DNA of 36,354 nucleotides from Deltaproteobacteria bacterium (GTDB lineage: Bacteria > Myxococcota_A > UBA9160 > SMWR01). Positions 29,629 to 36,354 of this stretch are shown here, piece by piece; the first letter of the stretch is position 1, and each line of letters opens with the position of its first letter. The notes beneath the pieces are model-generated. The model saw only the letters and a program-made list of their open reading frames with translations. It made no database searches and was not told the origin of the DNA. The DNA lies in assembly GCA_004356735.1 (NCBI GenBank), contig SMWR01000054.1, positions 1 to 36,354 of the forward strand. Reading direction: 5' to 3'. The position numbers and the translations under genes are program-made.

Positions 29629-31107
29629 CTAGGCGAGGATTCCCGGTACGACCTCGCCGGCGACGTCGGTCAGGCGGAACGCGCGCCCTTGGAATCGATA
29701 CGTGAGCCGCTCGTGGTCGAGCCCGAGCAGATGCAGGATGGTCGCCTGCAGGTCGTGTACGTGCACTGGGTTTTCGACGATCCGGTAGCCGAGGTCGTCT
29801 GTTTGGCCGTAGGTGAGGCCGGCCTTGATGCCACCGCCCGCCATCCAGATACAGAATGCGTCCGGGTGATGATCGCGACCGCGTTTTTTGCCCCCGCCTC
29901 CACGCTGAAGCAAGGGCGTGCGGCCGAACTCGCCGCACCAGATGACGAGAGTGTCATCGAGGAGCCCTCGCTGACGCAGATCTTTGACGAGTGCCGCCGA
30001 CGCGCGATCCACCTGCCGACATTTCACGGGAAGATTTCCGAAGACGTCCAGGTGATGATCCCAACCACCGTCATAGAGCTCAACGAACCGAACACCGCGC
30101 TCCACGAGACGGCGAGCCAGTAGGCAATTGTTGGCGAAGGAGGCCTCTCCGGATATGGCACCATACATCTCGCGCACTGATTCCCGCTCTTCGGAAAGGT
30201 CCATCAGTTCGGGGATCGACGTCTGCATACGAAAGGCGAGTTCGTACTGAGCGATGCGCGTAGCGATCTCGGGATCACCGACAGTTTCCAGATTCTCCTC
30301 ATTCAGGGCGCGAATGGCGTCCAGAATACGCCGCCGGTCCGCTCGCTCGATTCCCCTGGGGTCCGACAGGAAGAACATCGGCTCGTCCCCCCCGCGAAAT
30401 TCGACGCCGCGATACACGCTGGGTAGGAAGCCGTTGCTCCACAAGTCCCTACCGGCACCTACGAACACGCCGCTGCTCATTACGACGTAAGCCGGAAGAT
30501 TCTGGTTTTCGCTTCCGAGGCCGCGGACCACCCAGGAACCGAAACTCGGTCGCCCGTAGCGAAAGAACCCGGTGTGGAGCACGAGTTGAGCGGGTACGTG
30601 GTTGTTCTGATCGGTGTGCACACTCTTGATCACGGCGATGTCGTCGACGACCTCGGAGAGGTGGGGAAGCAGCTCTGAAACCTCGGTACCACTTTCTCCG
30701 CGCCGTGAGAACGCATAGGGTGTCCCCAACAGGTGCGGATGACCACGGATTTGCGCGAATCGTGCCTTCTCACACAACTCTGCCGGGCACGGCTGACCAT
30801 CGTGTTGCTGGAGCATTGGCTTGTAGTCGAGTAGATCGAGTTGGGATGGACCACCGAGCATGTGCATCAGAATGACGTTCTTTGCCCGCGGCTCGAAGTG
30901 CGGTCGTTGAACCGCGAGCGGGTCGTCGAGCCGTTGCGACGGATGGTCGGTGTGAGCCGGGGAAAATGGGCCCTCCGGTCGAAGCAGGGAGCCCAGCGCA
31001 ATCGCTCCGAGACCCAGACCCGCCGATCCGAGCAGGTCTCGACGCGTGAACCTTCGATCGGCCTCCGCCTGCGCGCGGCCGTCTTCAGCCGTTCGTGATC
31101 GTCTCAT
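29629..31107 (-). CDS. DUF1501 domain-containing protein with Tat-type signal
   Basis: [97 protein letters not shown]. Confidence 0.92.
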   Translation of the reverse strand: MRRSRTAEDGRAQAEADRRFTRRDLLGSAGLGLGAIALGSLLRPEGPFSPAHTDHPSQRLDDPLAVQRPHFEPRAKNVILMHMLGGPSQLDLLDYKPMLQQHDGQPCPAELCEKARFAQIRGHPHLLGTPYAFSRRGESGTEVSELLPHLSEVVDDIAVIKSVHTDQNNHVPAQLVLHTGFFRYGRPSFGSWVVRGLGSENQNLPAYVVMSSGVFVGAGRDLWSNGFLPSVYRGVEFRGGDEPMFFLSDPRGIERADRRRILDAIRALNEENLETVGDPEIATRIAQYELAFRMQTSIPELMDLSEERESVREMYGAISGEASFANNCLLARRLVERGVRFVELYDGGWDHHLDVFGNLPVKCRQVDRASAALVKDLRQRGLLDDTLVIWCGEFGRTPLLQRGGGGKKRGRDHHPDAFCIWMAGGGIKAGLTYGQTDDLGYRIVENPVHVHDLQATILHLLGLDHERLTYRFQGRAFRLTDVAGEVVPGILA

Positions 31108-33880
31108 CGAGATTCAGCAGCGTAGTGGCGACATAGAACCACGCAGCCCAGTCGAGCACGTTGATCCCGCGCGGAGGGCGTAGCGACGCGGCGAGGCTTC
31201 GGGCTCTGGCCGGGTTGCGCTCGTTGCGGTTCAACTCGTTACGATACAGCTCGTGCAGCAGGTCGGTCTCCCGCGGGTTTGGATGTCTGGCGACGGCGAG
31301 CTGAAAGCCATAGTCGATACGTTGCCGTGAGGTTGTCGCATTCGGAGCCCGCATGATCCGAACAGCGAGGGCGGCCGCGAGGTCGACGTATACGGAATCG
31401 TTCAGGAGCGTCAGAGCCTGGAGCGGTGTGTTGCTTCGCAGACGTCGAACGCACGTCGATGAACGGCTGGGGGCGTCGAAGTTGACGAAACTCGGGTAGA
31501 GACTCGTTCGTCTCCAGACCGTGTAGAGCCCGCGCCGATAGCGATCCCGGCCAGTCGACGGCAGATACTCCAGCTTCCGAAAGGCGCCCGCGGTCTTCTT
31601 CCACAAGCCCGGGGGCTGCTGGGGGTATACGGGTGGACCGAAGCGCTTTCGGTTGAGCTTGCCGCTGACGGCGAGGGCGTTGTCGCGGATCATTTCGGCA
31701 GTGAGACGCAGCCTCGGGCCGCGAGCATAGAGACTGTTTTGCGGATCCCGTTCGAGCTGCTCCGCATTCACCTGCGATGACTGCCGGTACGTCGAAGACG
31801 TCGCGATCAGACGGTGCATGTGTTTCATCGACCAGCCGTGTTCCACAAATTCGACCGCGAGCCAGTCGAGAAGAGCCCCGTGGCTCGGTGCTTCGCCTTT
31901 GGTGCCAAAGTCATCACGCGATTCGACGAGTCCGCGACCGAAGAACTCCGCCCACCAGCGATTCACCGTCACGCGTGCGACCAGGGGATTTTCGGGACTG
32001 ACGAGCCAACGGGCCAGACCGAGGCGGTTGGGCGGGGCGTCCTGTGGCAACGTGTGGAGAAACGACGGAGTCCCGGGCTCCACCTGCTCGCCGGGATTGA
32101 GAAAGCTTCCGCCCATCAGGATTTGGGTCGTGCGCTTTTCCTCCAGCTCGACCATCACGAGGGTCGTGGATGTCGCGCGCCCCATCGCTATCGGTGCGTT
32201 CTGTCGGCCAACGCCTTCGTCAGGAAGTTGCAACCAGGGGCCGATGAATTCAACACCCACCAAATTCTGCGCGTACCGGGTTTCGATCGGTGTGTTGTTG
32301 AAGTAGCTGAAGATCTGATAGTACTCGCGCTGGGTAATCGGATCGTGTTTGTGATCGTGGCACTGTGCGCACTCGATCGTGGTTCCGAGCCAGACCGTAC
32401 CCGTGACGTTCGTCCGGTCGACCACTTGGGCGATACGGTACTCTTCCGGATCCGCGCCGGCCTCTTCATTGGCCGGCGCTCCGCGGTGGAAGCCTGTCGC
32501 GATCCGTTGGTCGAGCGTTGGATCCGAAAGCAGATCTCCAGCGATCTGCTCGATCGTGAACTGATCGAAGGGCATGTCGCGATTCAGCGCCGTGATGACC
32601 CAATCGCGATACGGCCAGGACGCGCGCAGGCCGTCGAATTGATAACCGTTGCTGTCCGCGTAGCGCGCTGCGTCGAGCCAGGGCACGGCCCAGCGTTCGC
32701 CGTAGTACGGCGAGGCGAGTAAGCGGTCCACGACCGACTCGTAGGCGTTCGGCGAGGCGTTGCTCGCGAATGCGTTCACCTCCGCCGGCGTCGGCGGAAG
32801 CCCGATCAGGTCGAAGTAGACCCTCCGCAGCAGCGTGGCGCGGTTCGCCTCGGGCGCGGGGGACAGGCCTTCGGCCTCCATGTGGGCCAACACGAACGCG
32901 TCGATGGGGTTGAGAACCCATCCGGGAGACTCGACCGCGGGCACAGCGGGCCGTTCTGGCTTCACGTAGGCCCAATGGGACTCGATGGTCGCGTCCGCAA
33001 CCGTGGCCGACTCGGGCCAGTTCGCGCCCTGATCGATCCAGGCCTTGATCAAGGCGATCTGTTCGATCGGAAGGGGATCCTCGTTCTGCGGCATGCTTTT
33101 CTTCTTGTCCAAGGCCAGCAGCCGTCGAACCACTGTGCTGTGTTCCCCGTCGCCGGGGATCACCGCCTTTCCGGTTCTGCCTCCGCCGATGCTGAGATGT
33201 CGGGCGTCGAGCCGCAATTCGTGCCTCTGCTTCTTCGGGCCGTGGCACGAGTAACACGACGCCTCGAAGATGGGTTGCACGTCCCGCACGAAGTCCACGG
33301 TTCCAGTGGGCGCCACCGACGCCAGAGAAACCGGTTCCCGCTGGAAGAACGGGATCGCGGAGGTGAGGTAGTCGTCCCCGAGGACGAGCATCCCGCCGAA
33401 ATGTCCGCCGACGCTGACCGCGGCGCCGCACAACATCAGCCCCGCCACGTAAGCGCGTCGGAGCCACACTCCCGGTCGCACGCGCTCGGCGAAACAGAGC
33501 ACGGCCACCGCCACCGATCCCACGGCCGTGCCAACGCCAAGCCACCGGTGGGTCTCGAGCATCTCCGCGGCACGCCCCACGTAGTCAGCGTGGCTCCCGG
33601 CCTGCCAGCCCAAGAGCGCGGCCACGACCGCTCCGGCGGCGCCCAGGCGTAGACAAAAGAATGCCGTGTCCCCTGCGACCGGTCGCTGGCGAATCAGATT
33701 GAGCGCTTCCACCACGACCGCCGTGAGGAGAAGCGCGATCGGAAAGTGGACGGCCATTGGGTGCAGCCGCCCGAGCAACCGTCCCACCCAGGGGTCCGTC
33801 TCTCCGGCCCATGCCGTTCCGGCCGTAGCGGCCATCCAAACGCAGATCCCGATGAGTGACGACGTTTTGCCTCGTGTCAT
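31085..33880 (-). CDS. Planctomycete-type PSCyt1/DUF1549/DUF1553 (PSD1) protein with N-terminal DUF2231-like membrane domain
   Basis: [22 protein letters not shown] (DUF2231-like); [29 protein letters not shown] (PSCyt1); [45 protein letters not shown] (DUF1549); [63 protein letters not shown] (DUF1553). Confidence 0.93.
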   Translation of the reverse strand: MTRGKTSSLIGICVWMAATAGTAWAGETDPWVGRLLGRLHPMAVHFPIALLLTAVVVEALNLIRQRPVAGDTAFFCLRLGAAGAVVAALLGWQAGSHADYVGRAAEMLETHRWLGVGTAVGSVAVAVLCFAERVRPGVWLRRAYVAGLMLCGAAVSVGGHFGGMLVLGDDYLTSAIPFFQREPVSLASVAPTGTVDFVRDVQPIFEASCYSCHGPKKQRHELRLDARHLSIGGGRTGKAVIPGDGEHSTVVRRLLALDKKKSMPQNEDPLPIEQIALIKAWIDQGANWPESATVADATIESHWAYVKPERPAVPAVESPGWVLNPIDAFVLAHMEAEGLSPAPEANRATLLRRVYFDLIGLPPTPAEVNAFASNASPNAYESVVDRLLASPYYGERWAVPWLDAARYADSNGYQFDGLRASWPYRDWVITALNRDMPFDQFTIEQIAGDLLSDPTLDQRIATGFHRGAPANEEAGADPEEYRIAQVVDRTNVTGTVWLGTTIECAQCHDHKHDPITQREYYQIFSYFNNTPIETRYAQNLVGVEFIGPWLQLPDEGVGRQNAPIAMGRATSTTLVMVELEEKRTTQILMGGSFLNPGEQVEPGTPSFLHTLPQDAPPNRLGLARWLVSPENPLVARVTVNRWWAEFFGRGLVESRDDFGTKGEAPSHGALLDWLAVEFVEHGWSMKHMHRLIATSSTYRQSSQVNAEQLERDPQNSLYARGPRLRLTAEMIRDNALAVSGKLNRKRFGPPVYPQQPPGLWKKTAGAFRKLEYLPSTGRDRYRRGLYTVWRRTSLYPSFVNFDAPSRSSTCVRRLRSNTPLQALTLLNDSVYVDLAAALAVRIMRAPNATTSRQRIDYGFQLAVARHPNPRETDLLHELYRNELNRNERNPARARSLAASLRPPRGINVLDWAAWFYVATTLLNLDETITNG

Positions 33881-34102
33881 ACCTTGATCCGCTGCCTGCA
33901 GCTCCGCTCCGATCCGTCAGGTTACCCCATCGAACTGTGATGGGTACGATCTCGTTGGACACGGAAGTTCTAGTACAACCGATGTTTTTACGAGGCGCCT
34001 CATGGGGCGTTTTTCTTCGAAGGGCACGTGCGGCTGGAGTTGCCCCGGTTCCGTAGACGGTCAAGCCCTCGGGCTCGTTGACCTTCGTTCGGGATCTCTT
34101 TT

Positions 34103-34190
34103 CTACGCCACTGGTGACAAGTAGCCGAGCGCCGAGTGCCGACGATGCGGGTTGTCCCGGCCTTCTCGATGAAGTCGAAGACGGCCATCG
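34103..34190 (-). pseudogene. IS3-family transposase OrfB C-terminal remnant (frameshifted)
   Basis: Reverse strand: AVFDFIE, then in another frame NPHRRHSALGYLSPVA*, matching the conserved FDYIE..YN..RRHSALGYLSP end of IS3 OrfB. Confidence 0.75.
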
Positions 34191-34327
34191 CGGTCTCGTT
34201 GCGTCGTCCAGGCCCGCTTGCGGCGACTGCTGCCCTCGAGTGCCGCACGGCCCATCAGATGGGCGACTCGCTTGCGCCCTACGCGGGTTCCCTACAACGA
34301 ACTGAAAACCCCGATCCCGGGCTCGTT

Positions 34328-34372
34328 CTCATGACCCCGGGGGCGGGGGTTCGAAGCCCTCCCCCGCTGCCA
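34328..34372 (+). other. 3' half of a tRNA (CAU anticodon loop to CCA end); 5' half absent
   Basis: ctCATga / ccccg / ggggc / ggggg-ttcgaag-ccctc / ccccgct / g / cca matches canonical tRNA positions 32-76; no matching 5' acceptor, D arm or 5' anticodon stem upstream. Confidence 0.55.
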
Positions 34373-34375
34373 TCG

Positions 34376-34407
34376 AAGCCCCCGGAACCGGAAGGTTCCG
34401 GGGGCTT
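34376..34407 (+). terminator. Strong intrinsic-terminator-like hairpin
   Basis: aagcccccggaacc-ggaa-ggttccgggggctt, 14-bp perfect stem with GNRA-type loop, followed by a weak T-rich tail tcgtgtttc. Confidence 0.85.
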
Positions 34408-34616
34408 TCGTGTTTCAGGCTCCAGCTGCGCTGTGGGAATTCAATCGGGACTTCGCGGCGCGGCGACAGAGCAAGTCCGCAGGCACTTCGCCCTCACGAA
34501 CCTCGAGTGGGCTGGGTAGGCATCGGAGGGACGGATTCCAGAGCGTTGTTTTTTCAACGGCCACAGTCCAGAATGTCATGCGAGGCAGCTGAGTTGCGCA
34601 CCGTCGGCTACATCGA

Positions 34617-36197
34617 GTGAGCGAACGTCGAGCCCTTAACGGGCTGCGGTACTTCGCGGTCCCGGCGCTCGCCATCGCCGCGACCGGCGGGATCTTCCTC
34701 GCCAACCTGCGGCGCTACACCTTCCTTTCGGACGATGCCTTCATCAGCTTCCGCTACGCCCACCACCTCGTACAGGGCCTCGGACTCGTCTGGAACGTCG
34801 GCGAGGCAGTGGAGGGCTACACGAACTTCCTCTGGGTGCTGCTCATGGCCGGCGCGCTTGCCCTGGGGCTCCGCCCCGAGGTCATCTCCAACGCGCTGGG
34901 CATCACCAGCGGCGTGGGCGTGCTCACCGCGCTCGTGGTCTTCTCGGCTCGGGCCACGAGCTGGCGTAATCCCCTCATCTGGTTGGCGCCGCTGACACTG
35001 GCCACAAGCCGCAGCTTCGTCGCCTGGTGCACCGGCGGGCTCGAGACCATGTTCTTCACGCTGCTCGTGCTGCTCGCCTTCTTGCGCTTTGTGCGCGAGC
35101 ACGAGAGACGCGAGGAAGCGCCGGTAGGCTCGGCCCTCCTCTTCGCAGCGGCCACCCTGACGCGTCCCGAAGGCGCCCTCTTCGCCGCCGTGGCGGGAAG
35201 CGCGCTCGTGTTGGAGTGTCTGCGGGGCCGGCGGTCGCTGCGCGCGGTAACGCTCTTCGCTGTCCCCTACGCCACCGTCGTTGGCGCCCACCTGCTCTGG
35301 CGCCACGCCACCTACGGCTTCTGGCTTCCGAACAGCTTCTACGCCAAGGTACCCGGCGCCGCGTGGGAGAAGGGCGCCCGCTACCTCTTCACCTTCCACG
35401 AGGAATACCGGATCCTCTGGTTCCTGCCGCTCACTCTGCCCGCCCTCGTGCTGGGACGCCGCCATGCCGCCGGCCTTTTCTTTGCCGCCATCGCGACGTA
35501 TCTCCTCTACGTCGCATTCGTGGGCGGCGACTGGTTTGAGTTTCGCTTCCTCGTCGTCGTCCTGCCCCTGCTCTACTGGCTGCTGGCCGAGTCGCTGGTG
35601 TGCCTGGTGGAGCGCGCCCGGCCGGGCCGGCTGCGCCTGGCCGTGGCGACGCTCGCCGCGGTGGCCGCGGGCCTGCTCGTGGTGGCCACCCACGTCGGTT
35701 CGCGCCGCCCTGAGGCACGGCGCTTGGCACCATACGGGATCACGAGCATCGAGGGCATCGACCGCTACGCGCGCTCGCGAATTGCCGAAGGACGCTTCCT
35801 GCGCCAGCTCATCGACGAGGGTGTCCTGCCGCGGGACCTGCGCATCGCCGTCAGCGGCGCCGGCGCCGTTCCGTACTACACGGACTGGCCGACGTTGGAC
35901 CTGCACGGGCTGAACGACGTCGAGATCGCCCACTCGCCGATTGCGAAGCGCGGCTGGATCGGGCACGAGCGCTCGGCGAGCCTCGAGCTGCTGCGTCGCC
36001 GGAACGTGGCGGTCGTGGACGTCGTGAACCGCCTGGTCCACGACTCGCGGATCGACCGCCGCGTCCGCGGCGCGCGCTTGTATCCGGAGCTGCCGCTGCA
36101 GGTGATTCCCGTGCGCGGCCGCTATTTCAAGTTCGCGACGCCCCTGTCGCGCGAGGAACTCGCGCGGGCCCTCGCGCCCCTGGAACTCGCCGACTGA
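34617..36197 (+). CDS. Polytopic membrane protein, ZomB/AftB-like glycosyltransferase-type (putative)
   Basis: TFLSDDAFISFRYAHHLVQGLGLVWNVGEAVEGYTNFLWVLLMAGALALG; CTGGLETMFFTLLVLLAFL; ATLTRPEGALFA; GTG start. Confidence 0.8.
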   Translation: MSERRALNGLRYFAVPALAIAATGGIFLANLRRYTFLSDDAFISFRYAHHLVQGLGLVWNVGEAVEGYTNFLWVLLMAGALALGLRPEVISNALGITSGVGVLTALVVFSARATSWRNPLIWLAPLTLATSRSFVAWCTGGLETMFFTLLVLLAFLRFVREHERREEAPVGSALLFAAATLTRPEGALFAAVAGSALVLECLRGRRSLRAVTLFAVPYATVVGAHLLWRHATYGFWLPNSFYAKVPGAAWEKGARYLFTFHEEYRILWFLPLTLPALVLGRRHAAGLFFAAIATYLLYVAFVGGDWFEFRFLVVVLPLLYWLLAESLVCLVERARPGRLRLAVATLAAVAAGLLVVATHVGSRRPEARRLAPYGITSIEGIDRYARSRIAEGRFLRQLIDEGVLPRDLRIAVSGAGAVPYYTDWPTLDLHGLNDVEIAHSPIAKRGWIGHERSASLELLRRRNVAVVDVVNRLVHDSRIDRRVRGARLYPELPLQVIPVRGRYFKFATPLSREELARALAPLELAD

Positions 36198-36218
36198 AGC
36201 CCGATTCGCACTCGGGCT
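36198..36218 (+). terminator. 7-bp perfect hairpin directly after stop codon
   Basis: agcccga-ttcgcac-tcgggct; no T tract, so terminator function is tentative. Confidence 0.45.
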
Positions 36219-36354
36219 GGACGTGGGGGACTTGTGGGGGACTCGGTGCATGAATCGGTAGTATTCGGACGCATTGGACGCATTCCATGGGCCACCCCTT
36301 CCGCGCATCCATCGGTCATCGTTGCGGCTTCCCCAATCGTCGGGCTGGGCGGGA

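Noticed and set aside
34281-34372. Complete tRNA gene
   Set aside because: Only positions 32-76 fit; no compatible 5' acceptor, D arm or 5' anticodon stem found upstream, so reported as a fragment.
34608-36308. 566-aa reverse ORF opposite the ZomB-like gene
   Set aside because: His/Gln/Glu/Arg-rich shadow frame; the + strand product has a coherent membrane topology and family motifs.
1-36354. CRISPR array or phage-defence locus
   Set aside because: No regularly spaced repeats and no Cas, restriction-modification, toxin-antitoxin or known defence-protein signatures found.

Overview
GC-rich bacterial chromosome segment. The lineage cannot be fixed from sequence alone; gene content suggests a deltaproteobacterial/Myxococcota-like host. 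The left ~26.6 kb is mostly housekeeping: trxA, a deoxyhypusine-synthase-like/macrodomain pair, a tetrapyrrole operon (hemX-like, hemA, hemC, fused cobA-hemD, hemB) with four consecutive 4-nt overlaps, an ABC1 kinase, CBS, MATE, PLP-dependent deaminase, ALDH and USP genes, lpxD, rnhB, truD, cysK, a gamma-carbonic anhydrase with a disrupted C-terminus, a TetR regulator, a frameshifted methyltransferase, an ACP and polA. After polA the character changes. There is a tyrosine-recombinase C-terminal remnant, an IS3 OrfA remnant, a TMTC/PMT-like membrane protein, a planctomycete-type DUF1501 + DUF2231-PSCyt1-DUF1549/DUF1553 pair, an IS3 OrfB C-terminal remnant, and an isolated 3' half of a CAU tRNA directly followed by a strong hairpin terminator. 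This looks like a decayed genomic island. The other notable non-coding structure is a cluster of three inverted repeats at 8358-8509, including a 27-bp perfect REP/BIME-like inverted repeat. I do not see a clear new defence system, CRISPR array or complete mobile element.
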